A stretch of DNA of 53,511 nucleotides from Hondaea fermentalgiana (lineage: Eukaryota > Sar > Bigyra > Thraustochytrida > Thraustochytriidae): assembly GCA_014084085.1 (NCBI GenBank), contig NPFB01000027.1, positions 308,208-361,718 on the forward strand, given 5' to 3'. Position numbers and translations under genes: made by a program. Under the pieces are notes generated by a model. That model was not told where the DNA came from. It made no database searches and saw nothing but the letters and a program-made list of their open reading frames with translations. Positions 45,905-53,511 of this stretch are shown piece after piece. Position 1 is the first letter of the stretch. Each line of letters begins with the position of its first letter.

Positions 45905-47272
45905 ATGGACGAGGGAGACCCTCACGGGGAACGCTTTGTGCCGCGCACGGCGCTACCTACGTCGTCTTCGATGGCTGACACGAGCACGTCAGCGCCATCA
46001 GAGACCCGAAAGAAGATGGGGCCCAAGCCCACTGCGCCTGGTAAATTTGCCAACCGAGAGGGCGGTCGCACGCCCGAGAAGAGGAAAAGAAGAAAAAGAT
46101 GCTTGCACGCCTCGCCACGCGATGTCCAGGCTGTTTGTCGACTGCTACTTCTCGTTGTGATGTGGTGCCAGCTCATGCGAGAAGCTGATTCCTTTGGATT
46201 CAAGTACGCCGACTTTAACCAGACTGACGGCCTCTTATTCCTTGGCGATGCCATCACGAGCAGCTGTGAGGAAAAGGATGGCGCAGACGCACAATCCCAG
46301 CTGGCTTATGGGTATCAGCCACGGCACGGGAAAACCTCGCCTGCTAGCATGCTTCATCTCCTCACCGAAACAGTAGAAACTATTCGCGACATGCGCGTTG
46401 AGACGGCCAGGGAGGCTGACGCTGACGACATGGAGACGAATCTCGCCGGCATTGGACACAGAGACGAATCTTTTTTCGGGGGCTTTGCTGACCTCGAAAC
46501 AGACGACTGCGCCCTCCGCCTACGCTTGACCAGCTCGCAGCCCAATGAGACCGGAGCCGTTTGGCGTGATGAGGGAACAAATGTGCTCCAAGGTTTTAGC
46601 ACAAAATTCAACTTTCAGATTAGCGACCTTTCGCGAGCTTGCGCGCTCGTTCGAGATGCTAGCTTCTCCTCGAAGCGATACGAGTCGTGTTCTGTGCATG
46701 GCGGAGACGGTTTCGCGTTTGTCATTCACGGAGACGATGGCGATCGCACGGCCCTGGGACAAGGCGGTGCTGACTTGGGTTTTGGAGGCCTGCAAAACGC
46801 TTTAGCGATCGAATTTGACGTCTGGTACAATGCAGAGCGTGGCGATGCTTTCGAAGACCACGTTACTGTCTTGGCCGCAGGGCCAGGGGAAACGCTCCTT
46901 GCACGAGAGGCTTTACATCTGAGCTCTCCACAACCTACAGCACTTGCCGACGGCCGAATACACTCTGCACGCATTGTGTACTACCCCTTTCTCAACACAG
47001 ATCTGCTTCCTTTTTTCCAGATAACTACAACTGGCACGGCATATGTTGTCGACAACGGCGAGGGGTATCGTCTTGGTACCCTCGGAATATTTATTGACGG
47101 CAACAACACGCATCCCCTCGTTGCGATTCCCATCAATCTCAGCGCTTTTCTCGACCTAGAGGAGAATCGCGCCATTGTTGGGTTCACGTCTGCAACGGGT
47201 CGGTCATGGGCTTCACACGACATTCTCTCGTGGACCTTTTGCGAGTCGCACGATGACGCCGATTGCGCATAG
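45905..47272 (+). CDS. L-type (legume-lectin-fold) lectin-domain protein with N-terminal signal anchor
   Basis: The 455-residue product has a basic, Pro/Thr-rich cytosolic-type N-terminus (1-75, with PEKRKRRKR). One hydrophobic segment (about 77-92, VCRLLLLVVMWCQLM) acts as signal anchor or internal signal peptide. A lumenal/extracellular region follows with an L-type lectin fold at about 200-450. Characteristic blocks are GFSTKFNFQI, GGDGFAFVIHGD, LGFGGLQNALAIEFDVWYN (metal/sugar-site Asp and Asn region), ARIVYYP, LGIFIDGNN and IVGFTSATGRSWASHDILSWTF. Such lectins bind glycans at the cell surface or in the secretory pathway. There is no C-terminal transmembrane segment or ER-retention tail, unlike ERGIC-53 or VIP36, so a cargo-receptor role is less likely. 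An alternative start is the Met at 45971. Confidence 0.8.
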   Translation: MDEGDPHGERFVPRTALPTSSSMADTSTSAPSETRKKMGPKPTAPGKFANREGGRTPEKRKRRKRCLHASPRDVQAVCRLLLLVVMWCQLMREADSFGFKYADFNQTDGLLFLGDAITSSCEEKDGADAQSQLAYGYQPRHGKTSPASMLHLLTETVETIRDMRVETAREADADDMETNLAGIGHRDESFFGGFADLETDDCALRLRLTSSQPNETGAVWRDEGTNVLQGFSTKFNFQISDLSRACALVRDASFSSKRYESCSVHGGDGFAFVIHGDDGDRTALGQGGADLGFGGLQNALAIEFDVWYNAERGDAFEDHVTVLAAGPGETLLAREALHLSSPQPTALADGRIHSARIVYYPFLNTDLLPFFQITTTGTAYVVDNGEGYRLGTLGIFIDGNNTHPLVAIPINLSAFLDLEENRAIVGFTSATGRSWASHDILSWTFCESHDDADCA

Positions 47273-47764
47273 AATAGAAAACGATTAGCCTAAGCTTTAC
47301 GACGAGGACACATCACCTTCTCTTGACCCTTGCCTGTGACCTCTAGAGTTGCCTCTTTTGAGAAGTCCTCGCAATCGCTGTCGAAGTAAAGCACCTTGTC
47401 TCATCGCCCTTCTGGCACACAGCACATGGCTCTTATCCGGACTCATAATAATAATAATGATAAATACGAAACGAGACTGCGAGTTTTTTTTGCAAGCAAG
47501 ACAAGAACGCCGAGAGCGCCACGAGGACTCGTGCGTGCGGCACCCGTGTCGGTGTCGAGGCGGACGTTGGCGTCTTGGGGCGGCGCGCGACGGCCGGCAA
47601 CGCCAAAGTCGAGGCGAGGGCCCGCGTGGCGGCGCCAAGAGGAGGAAAAACCGTGGGCGGAAATTGCCTCGCAGACTCTTTCCTGCGAGCGCGAGCCCGG
47701 CGCCCAGCGCACGTTGACGGCAAGGCAAGGGACGCGCGAGGACTGCAGAAGGGCGCAGGTCAAG
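47273..47764. other. Intergenic between lectin and ATG17-like genes
   Basis: Contains an AATAATAAT-type run at about 47445-47460. The downstream frame is open from 47396 with two early ATG-less kilobase-scale options, but only Arg/Pro low complexity. No separate gene supported. Confidence 0.45.
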
Positions 47765-49612
47765 ATGAGCGGCCGCGAAGAGCTTCTGAGGGCCACTAAG
47801 GCGGCCTATGACTTTAGTGTCAAGGTCGTCAACAACGCCCATGCGCTGCTGGAGCACAGCCGTAGCACGAGAGTACGCGTGCAGGGCGGGATTGAGGAGA
47901 TTCGCACAGGCGCGCAGCGCGATATTGCCGCACTCGAGACGCTCGAGAGTTGCAAAGGTGATGCTCTGTCACGAGCAAAAGCTGCCGAAGCCAAGGTCAA
48001 CGACCGCGACGAAGCCTTTTCAAGCTTGCGCATCACCCTCGATGCCCTCGGCTCCACGGCGTTACCGCCGTGGTTACCCAATGCAGGCGGTGGCATGCAT
48101 ACAGAGAGCGGCCAAGGGTCGCTCCTGGACTTTGTCGATGTCCGGGAGATCGAAACCTTGCGCAAGTCCGCTCAGGACCTTGCCGCTGATGCCTTGCAGC
48201 AGGTGGAAGAAGTCCGCGTCGCCGCGGAAGCGCTTTCGGAACGGAAACGGGTAGCTTTGGAGGTAGACATGCTTCGGGCGGTTCAAAGAATCGAAGACAC
48301 TACGCCGGCTTCATCGACACTTGGTGAGGCTGCAACAATCTTTGACGTCCTCGAAGAGTGGATGCGAAAAGTTTCTGCTGAGGTCGACGAGCAAGGTGCG
48401 ATTGTCAAGGTTTTGTCGAGAGGTTCTTTTGGCCTTGCAGGTCTCTACGACCATCTTCTCGATGCATCGGAGCTGGGTCCACCTGATGCTCAGCTTGTTC
48501 GGCCTGTGCGAGACTTTCTTGCGCACGATTTTGCAGCCATGGACAAAAACAACAATAACAAGAACAACAACGACATAACGACCCCAGGCGGCGGCACTAT
48601 GGCGCAGTCCCATACCCAGACTTCGTCACAGCCGGACGCAGCAGCGTCAGCGGGCCCTGTAGAAGAGCACGATGATCTCCGGGAACAGCAGCAGCAACAG
48701 CAGCAACAGCAGCAACAAGACTCCGAGTCACACGTTGACCTGCGCCAAAGTATAGCACGTTGCGAAGCGCACATGAAGCGCGGTTTGAAACGAATGGCTG
48801 CCTCCGTGGATCGCGTGAAAACGGTGTCGCAGGTTCTGACCCAGGCCCGAAAGCGCTACCCTGTTGAAGCTCACGCGGCTGTGGAAGCCGCAGTCCAGGT
48901 GGGCCACGAGGTCGCCGCCCGGGCTGAGGGGCTGCTCCAGATTTGCCAGGATGCCCAGCGCGAGGTGGATCTTGCGTCGCAGGAATTTGTCAAGCTTGAC
49001 GAATTTTATCATCATTTCCAAAATGCCCAGGCCGAAGCCGAGACAGAGCTCCGTCGACGATGGGAGTCCTTGGCCAAGGCGGAAGAGCTCGCGCGCGAGC
49101 ACCAGGCGAAGATGCTCGAGCTGGTAGACGCCGAACTTGCTGCAAGAGCGAAGTTTGACGAAACGTATGGTGTGTATTTGCCGGATGGGTACTGCTCGGC
49201 GCTTCGGCCCAAGGCAGAGCCGACGTCTTTTCAATACGTCATCGTAAATGCCGACGATGCGCACAACCTTCATGACTGTACACAGCACCTTTCTGATCTC
49301 CAAGCCGCGAGCTTTTCTGCGGTGACGGACGAGGGCGTCGCGCTCGAGACGGATGCAAGGTCTACCACATTGAACGTGGTCAAGGACGATGTCGATGCCG
49401 CGTCTGAGGCCCAAACCCCAGCCACATCTAGCGCCAGCGCGCATGGAGAGATCGCTAGCAAGACTGTTGGCGAGGACAACGATGATTTCGACGAAGACAA
49501 GAATGCCGACGAGGATATTGACGAGGGCATCATCAAGGATGATGTCAATCAGGACGAGGACGAGGATACAGACTCTAATGCCGAAAGTGTTGCCTCCGTC
49601 CGTGCTAAATGA
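47765..49612 (+). CDS. ATG17-like autophagy scaffold (coiled-coil protein)
   Basis: The 615-residue protein starts MSGREELLRATKAAYDFSVKVVNNAHALLEHSR and is almost entirely helical. Long coiled coils lie at about 1-250 and 330-465, interrupted by Asn-rich (about 260-272) and Gln-rich (about 309-318) inserts. The segment FYHHFQNAQAEAETELRRRWES leads into KFDETYGVYLPDGYCSALRPKAEP (about 464-487). That recalls the APG17-family end, where F-x-x-x-(Y/H)G-x-YLP-x-D/G and a Pro after a tryptophan/aromatic region are conserved. Atg17, with relatives Atg11 and FIP200, scaffolds the Atg1/ULK1 kinase complex at the phagophore assembly site. The C-terminus is acidic and disordered. Family assignment rests on one motif plus architecture, so it is provisional. 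Confidence 0.55.
   Translation: MSGREELLRATKAAYDFSVKVVNNAHALLEHSRSTRVRVQGGIEEIRTGAQRDIAALETLESCKGDALSRAKAAEAKVNDRDEAFSSLRITLDALGSTALPPWLPNAGGGMHTESGQGSLLDFVDVREIETLRKSAQDLAADALQQVEEVRVAAEALSERKRVALEVDMLRAVQRIEDTTPASSTLGEAATIFDVLEEWMRKVSAEVDEQGAIVKVLSRGSFGLAGLYDHLLDASELGPPDAQLVRPVRDFLAHDFAAMDKNNNNKNNNDITTPGGGTMAQSHTQTSSQPDAAASAGPVEEHDDLREQQQQQQQQQQQDSESHVDLRQSIARCEAHMKRGLKRMAASVDRVKTVSQVLTQARKRYPVEAHAAVEAAVQVGHEVAARAEGLLQICQDAQREVDLASQEFVKLDEFYHHFQNAQAEAETELRRRWESLAKAEELAREHQAKMLELVDAELAARAKFDETYGVYLPDGYCSALRPKAEPTSFQYVIVNADDAHNLHDCTQHLSDLQAASFSAVTDEGVALETDARSTTLNVVKDDVDAASEAQTPATSSASAHGEIASKTVGEDNDDFDEDKNADEDIDEGIIKDDVNQDEDEDTDSNAESVASVRAK
48541..48575 (+). repeat. AAC/AAT triplet run (poly-Asn) in ATG17-like gene
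   Basis: Asn codons interspersed with Lys, in a presumed loop between two coiled coils. Confidence 0.8.
48688..48718 (+). repeat. CAG/CAA triplet run (polyQ) in ATG17-like gene
   Basis: About ten Gln codons in a row in the linker between two coiled-coil regions. Confidence 0.85.
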
Positions 49613-50235
49613 TCGACGCGCGGGTACGACAGGTCGGCCGATCCTAGCTTTCTACTTTGCTTCCTTCTTACAGGAAGGAATCTAGGTATCACCGTCGCGA
49701 CATCCTGTCAAAGGTACACACTACGATCATTTACGGCGGACGCAGCTATGCCCGGCCGGCGGACCGCCCGCCCGCCCGCTCCCTCGCTCACTCGCTCGCT
49801 CGCTCGGCATTCCCGAAAGCTGGCAAGCCAATCAGCAAGGCCGAGCGGGAGCCATCGCGGAGGCGAGCAAACCCCGATCTGGGCGAGCGCGGCTCGGCTC
49901 GCGTGGAGTCGCTTCGCCCGCCCCTCGCGCACACGCTCTCCTCGCGCACGTGCCGCCCGCCCGGGCGGGCGACCCGTGCAAGGGTCGCGGGGAAACCGAG
50001 CTCGTTTCGGAGGAAGGAAGGAGAGCGCGCACGAGCAGCGCGAGCCGGAGCAGCAGAGCGGAGCAGAGGAGGAAAGCAAAGCGAGGCAAAGCAAAGCCGC
50101 TTGCTCGCCGGCGCGGGCGTCGTCGCGGGCGGGCGGGCGGAGCGGGCGCGGCGGAGCGAGCGAGCGCCGGCCGCCTCGTTTACGGCGGCGACAGCGAGAA
50201 CGCGGAGCGCGCCGGCGGCGGCGGCAGCGGCGGGG
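49613..50235. other. GC-rich region holding the unresolved 5' end of the DHHC gene
   Basis: Short CGCTCG-type repeats at about 49783-49803 and GGCGGGCGGGCGGAG near 50130. CACGTG at 49947-49952 and 50248-50253. The DHHC frame is open throughout but encodes Arg/Ala/Ser low complexity and contains no ATG. The only ATGs (49748 and 50261) are in another frame. Confidence 0.5.
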
Positions 50236-51087
50236 AGCGCGCGAGGACACGTGCGCAGGCATGGGTTCGAGCTGCCGTGGACGAAGCTGCAAGTCAGCTC
50301 GTGGGTGCTCTTTGGGTACTTTGTAGGGGTCTTTTACGTTGTGAGCCAGGAGGTACTCCCAGGCGTCCTGTATCATGTGATTGGGGCAGTGCACGGCATT
50401 CTGGCCGTGATGGTGATCGTCTTCACGCTCCGGTGCTCGCTCATCGATCCCGAGGACCAGGAAGAGTACCCCGGAAACGTTCCGCGCCAGGAGCTGAGCT
50501 TTTGCCACATTTGCAGACATACTGTCCGCAAGTCGAGCAAACATTGCCGCACTTGCAACAAATGCGTGGCCGGCTTTGATCACCACTGCGTCTGGATTCA
50601 ACAGTGTATTGGGAGCAAGAACTACACGAGCTTCTTTTGGCTATTGATGACCGCAACCGTTCTTCTCGGACTTGAGGCTCTCACCGGTCTTTCGGCGCTC
50701 GTCTTGTACACACGGAGTGTGTTGGTGGCCACGAACGAGAGAAGTCACACCATTTTCGTGGCTGTATACTTTTGCGTTTCTCTCATGGCCACTTGCGCGG
50801 TGCTAAATCTGCTCATTTTCCATGTGCGTCTGAGCTTCCGTGGCGAGACAACGTATGATTACCTTGTTGCGAAGGCGCGACGCTCTCGATCCAAGCAGCA
50901 ACAGCAACAAGATGCCGAGGTTCTTCCCGTCCGTCGCATGCGTTGCTTTGGACTTTGCGGGTCGGCTCATCAGATTGGCGGTTCTGTGAGGCAATCGCAA
51001 TCTCAGTCGCAAGAGCCGCAACAGCCGGCGAACAGCGGGCCTGCATCCTCCCAGGCCGTGTCTGAAGGACATGTTCGTCTCATTTGA
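50236..51087 (+). CDS. DHHC-type protein S-acyltransferase (5' end unresolved)
   Basis: Conserved sequence begins at RRHGFELPWTKLQVSSW, matching the start of ZDHHC1/11-like enzymes. Four transmembrane helices are visible: VSSWVLFGYFVGVFYVV, VIGAVHGILAVMVIVFTL, FFWLLMTATVLLGLEALTGL and FVAVYFCVSLMATCAVLNLLIF. Between helices 2 and 3 lies a complete cysteine-rich domain (CHICRHTVRKSSKHCRTCNKCVAGFDHHCVWIQQCIGSKNY) with the catalytic DHHC at 50578-50589. TTYDYL occupies the TTxE position. The C-terminal tail is Gln/Ser-rich. The enzyme would palmitoylate cytosol-facing cysteines. It is a possible modifier of proteins such as the Cys3 CDPK, but nothing links them. No in-frame ATG precedes the first helix, so a spliced upstream exon, a non-ATG start or a sequence error is needed. 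The given start is only the 5' limit of plausible coding sequence. Confidence 0.85.
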   Translation, partial: SARGHVRRHGFELPWTKLQVSSWVLFGYFVGVFYVVSQEVLPGVLYHVIGAVHGILAVMVIVFTLRCSLIDPEDQEEYPGNVPRQELSFCHICRHTVRKSSKHCRTCNKCVAGFDHHCVWIQQCIGSKNYTSFFWLLMTATVLLGLEALTGLSALVLYTRSVLVATNERSHTIFVAVYFCVSLMATCAVLNLLIFHVRLSFRGETTYDYLVAKARRSRSKQQQQQDAEVLPVRRMRCFGLCGSAHQIGGSVRQSQSQSQEPQQPANSGPASSQAVSEGHVRLI

Positions 51088-51556
51088 TCTCTTTTATTTC
51101 CGTCTTTTCTCATCTCATCCCCACCACTCAGGCTCACCACCCGCCCACTCGCCCAACCTAATTTCCACTTTTTTTTGGAGAGGACGGGCCCGTGCATAAT
51201 AACGCCCGCCCACTTTCTCGCACACGGCGCAGCAGAAAGGCATCACGAAAAAAAAGAAAAAAAAAAGGCGGAAATTAATGAAGTGGAGGAGTCGAGGGGG
51301 ATCTCATTCCAGCGCGTTTTGCTGGCCGGGCAATGTTCTTATCTATCTATACCTAGTTCCATACATCATAAATTGCACAAAGAAACAAAGTTCACATCTT
51401 GAAAGAGTGGTATACAGAGTTTATCAATAATCTCATACACGAATCGGTTGCGTGCAGTGAGGTGTGCAGGGTTGCAGGAACTCCGCGGGGTTACAGGTGC
51501 CTAAAATTGTGGGCGCCAACCAAAGAACAACAGGTCGGCTATTTTCCCTCATGGAC
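51088..51556. other. Convergent 3' intergenic region
   Basis: Between the DHHC (+) and glycosyltransferase (-) genes. A-rich run at about 51247-51268. No gene supported. Confidence 0.5.
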
Positions 51557-53185
51557 CTAGCTTCTTGCCGAACTTGCATGAAGGAAAGCCCAGTTGCGCG
51601 CGTTCCCGATGTTGCGCTGTGAGAAAATCTTTGACAAAATGTGAAAAACCACGCGTGTGCAAAAGATCTCAATCAGCAAAACAACGAGATAATAAACAAG
51701 AATGTACTGACGCGGGCGATCCTTGGCGAGAAGAACGAAACAAACCAACGTGAAGGTTCCCGCGCGTAAAATGCGCAGAAAATCAGCACTGTCAGTAATT
51801 GGGACGCCAATGCTAAAGTGATGCGAATACATGGCTCGCAGAATGCCCAACAAAAGGGCACCAATCAAGACGGGGACCTCTCTGCCTGCGACCAACGTAA
51901 GCAGCAATCCCTCCTTGAATGTTCTGTAATGAAATGGTATGGCCACGCTAGTGTCCAAATGGATCGAGAGCCCATGCTGCAAGAAACACTCGTTGAGAGC
52001 AAGGTGCTCGCACTCGTCACGCGTGGCGTCATACTGGCAGGTCACGAACGCGTCGCGCGCGTAGACGGCCATGCCGCCAAAGCAGCTGTCCACAGGCACG
52101 CTTCGCCCCTCGCGGTACCACTCCGCCGTGACCCTGTGGACATTGTGGAGAGTGCCCGCGTCGACAGAGCTTGGAAAAACATTGTACTTGAACTCATCAA
52201 TGTGTTTTTTGGACCGGAACGCGAGCACATCGCGATGACCTAAATTGTCCTTGTAAACGTTGAAGCACCGAACGCCCATGTGCGAGGTCCGTACCATGGC
52301 GCTCGCAACAATGTCCTTAATGGGCCATCGGTGCGAAACGTCCATGTCAAAGACAATGACACGCTGAAACTCCTGGTACTCTGGCTTGCGGATCTCGGAA
52401 ACGTAAAAATTCCGCATCTCGCCCAAGAAACCGAGGTTGGGTCGCTTTTTGAATTCAAACGTTTTGGAAATGAGCTTGACCTTGGGGTTTTCCTTTTCCC
52501 AAGCTTGAAGCTTGGCGCGGTACTCCTTGGATGAATCATTCTCAACAATGATAATGCGATAATCCTGGAAGGCACGACCAAGCTCCTCGAGCTGATACCG
52601 GTTCACCTCGAGGCCATAGTGATCGTCTCGCGTGATACAGGTCAGAACAGCTTTGGTTCCTACCTTGCCATCGATGTAGGAGCGAAGCTCCTGGAGGTCC
52701 TCTGAAACATGACTTGTACTTTCGTGAGTGGCAGTCATTGCGATTTGCGCGAAAGTGCTCTTGAGCACCGTCTCGCGCTCGGCCTCGAGCGAATAAGGCT
52801 CCAGAGGCCTCATCAGCACCGTGTTGATGAGAGAGTTGAATTTGACGTCTGCTGCGAGATACTTTTGTGTGCGCACGTAGAGCGACATTTGCAGGTCGTA
52901 GGCGCAGTAAAAGTACCACGTCGCCAGAATGATTGCAACGAGAAGAAGAACTTGCATTCGGGGCTTTTTGTTGGAGATGTCGTCACAGGATACGGTATTG
53001 CTCTCGATGTCCACTTCCTTTCCATTTTCGTACGACACCACGCAGGGCTGCGCGGGGCTGGTTCCGTTTCGATTCATGACTGGGCTTGTACCCCCTGGCA
53101 CCGCCGAATGCGCCCTCGTGCGCGAGAGGTTGTTGGTGCTGATGCTCGGGTCCGTAAGCTGGCGCGCCTTGGGCGACTTAATCAT
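51557..53185 (-). CDS. Putative GT-A-type membrane glycosyltransferase
   Basis: The 542-residue protein has a cytosolic N-terminus (1-75), a signal-anchor helix (about 77-97, MQVLLLVAIILATWYFYCAY) and a stem. A catalytic-type domain (about 170-430) follows: ELGRAFQDYRIIIVENDSSKEYRAKLQAW, RPNLGFLGEMRNFYVSEIRK, and VIVFDMDVSHRW with DMD at 280-282 as the metal/sugar-nucleotide DxD. FNVYKDNLGHRDV and SVPVDSCFGGMAVYARDAF follow, then HYRTFKEG. This order (ENDSSD-like, RN-x-(Y/L), VDxDv, GG-x-x-(V/I)Y) resembles CAP59/GT69-like mannosyltransferases. Unusually, at least three more hydrophobic helices follow (about 437-520), so it is polytopic. Golgi or ER location is inferred. Donor and acceptor are unknown. 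The start at 53185 (MIKSPKARQL) is the first Met. Confidence 0.72.
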   Translation of the reverse strand: MIKSPKARQLTDPSISTNNLSRTRAHSAVPGGTSPVMNRNGTSPAQPCVVSYENGKEVDIESNTVSCDDISNKKPRMQVLLLVAIILATWYFYCAYDLQMSLYVRTQKYLAADVKFNSLINTVLMRPLEPYSLEAERETVLKSTFAQIAMTATHESTSHVSEDLQELRSYIDGKVGTKAVLTCITRDDHYGLEVNRYQLEELGRAFQDYRIIIVENDSSKEYRAKLQAWEKENPKVKLISKTFEFKKRPNLGFLGEMRNFYVSEIRKPEYQEFQRVIVFDMDVSHRWPIKDIVASAMVRTSHMGVRCFNVYKDNLGHRDVLAFRSKKHIDEFKYNVFPSSVDAGTLHNVHRVTAEWYREGRSVPVDSCFGGMAVYARDAFVTCQYDATRDECEHLALNECFLQHGLSIHLDTSVAIPFHYRTFKEGLLLTLVAGREVPVLIGALLLGILRAMYSHHFSIGVPITDSADFLRILRAGTFTLVCFVLLAKDRPRQYILVYYLVVLLIEIFCTRVVFHILSKIFSQRNIGNARNWAFLHASSARS

Positions 53186-53511
53186 GGCACCTGCCTACAA
53201 GGCGGCCGGCTGTCTCCACGGCTGTGTCCTTTGCCAAGTTCGAGGGCGTCGCTTGCTCAAAAACGTGGCGGTGTCGACCCCCTGGCAGCTCACAACGTGC
53301 GCGGTCGCCGCCCTCCTCGACAACTATTGTCGCGCTTGCACGCCTGCACGCCCGCTCCCGCTCTCACGCAGCGCAGCGTGCCACCGGCGCTCGCGCGTTC
53401 CCTTCCCCTCCGCCCTCGCGTGCAACGCCTTCGAGGCGGCGGGCTCGCCGGCGTCGGAGTCGTCGTCGTCGCCGCGCGAGGGCTTCAACCTCGGCTCCGC
53501 GGCGCGATCTG
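53186..53511. other. GC-rich right edge; possible start of another plus-strand gene
   Basis: Upstream of the glycosyltransferase. From about 53420 a plus-strand frame (NAFEAAGSPASESSSSPREGFNLGSAARS) looks protein-like and stays open to the window edge, but there is no ATG in this stretch. Could be a 5' part of a gene continuing outside; support is weak. Confidence 0.25.

Noticed and set aside
1..53511. Search by eye for tRNA, rRNA, CRISPR arrays, inverted-repeat transposons and LTRs
   Set aside because: No cloverleaf-like tRNA, no rRNA segment, no regularly spaced repeats and no transposase or reverse-transcriptase motifs seen; a covariance-model scan would be needed to exclude small RNAs.

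Overview
The window is nuclear genomic DNA of a GC-rich, gene-dense, intron-poor eukaryote. Genes are single-copy, use individual promoters on both strands, and are mostly uninterrupted. I could define only three introns (100, 148 and 143 bp), all with GTAAGT donors. Clathrin light chain, prefoldin, CCT chaperonin, vigilin, a DHHC acyltransferase and a mitochondrial ribosomal protein establish a eukaryote. A CDPK-type kinase (kinase plus EF-hands), an outer-dynein-arm docking-type coiled-coil protein (so flagellated cells), and Pro-Thr 'xPTxxPT' linkers of the kind common in stramenopile secreted proteins point to a flagellated protist. A thraustochytrid/labyrinthulomycete stramenopile is my best guess; this is inference, not proof.

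Layout. 0-4 kb: 3' end of mitochondrial ribosomal protein mL54 (+), two-exon clathrin light chain (+), two-exon prefoldin 6 (-). 4-10.6 kb: a GC-rich repeat-bearing promoter region, a 1307-residue secreted multicopper oxidase with an unusual REJ/GPS-like C-terminus (+), and TXNDC9 (+). 10.9-20.5 kb: a C2H2 zinc-finger protein (-), a possible small membrane protein (+, weak), a CDPK (+), a BTB/kelch-like protein (+) and a DC2-type flagellar docking protein (+). 20.6-24.1 kb: a small acidic protein (-), an LRR protein (+) and a disordered basic protein (-). 24.8-26.6 kb: a frame-broken kinase-like locus containing a 100-N assembly gap. 27.3-37.8 kb: a giant TRAF-type zinc-finger/non-canonical poly(A) polymerase (+) and a vigilin-like multi-KH protein (-), convergent. 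38.8-45.3 kb: COQ2 (+), a two-exon EF-hand protein (-) and CCT7 (+). 45.9-53.2 kb: L-type lectin (+), ATG17-like autophagy scaffold (+), DHHC palmitoyltransferase with unresolved 5' end (+) and a GT-A-like membrane glycosyltransferase (-).

There is no operon-like organisation, no recognisable transposon, no CRISPR array and no tRNA or rRNA that I could support. Functional themes are cytosolic protein folding (PFDN6, TXNDC9, CCT7), membrane traffic and surface biology (clathrin, lectin, DHHC, glycosyltransferase, oxidase), RNA control (poly(A) polymerase, vigilin) and calcium signalling (CDPK, EF-hand protein). The most novel-looking items are two domain fusions (multicopper oxidase with REJ/GPS-like module; TRAF-type zinc fingers with TENT-type nucleotidyltransferase), the decayed kinase-like locus beside the gap, and a shared CCACTTGCG-type promoter motif.
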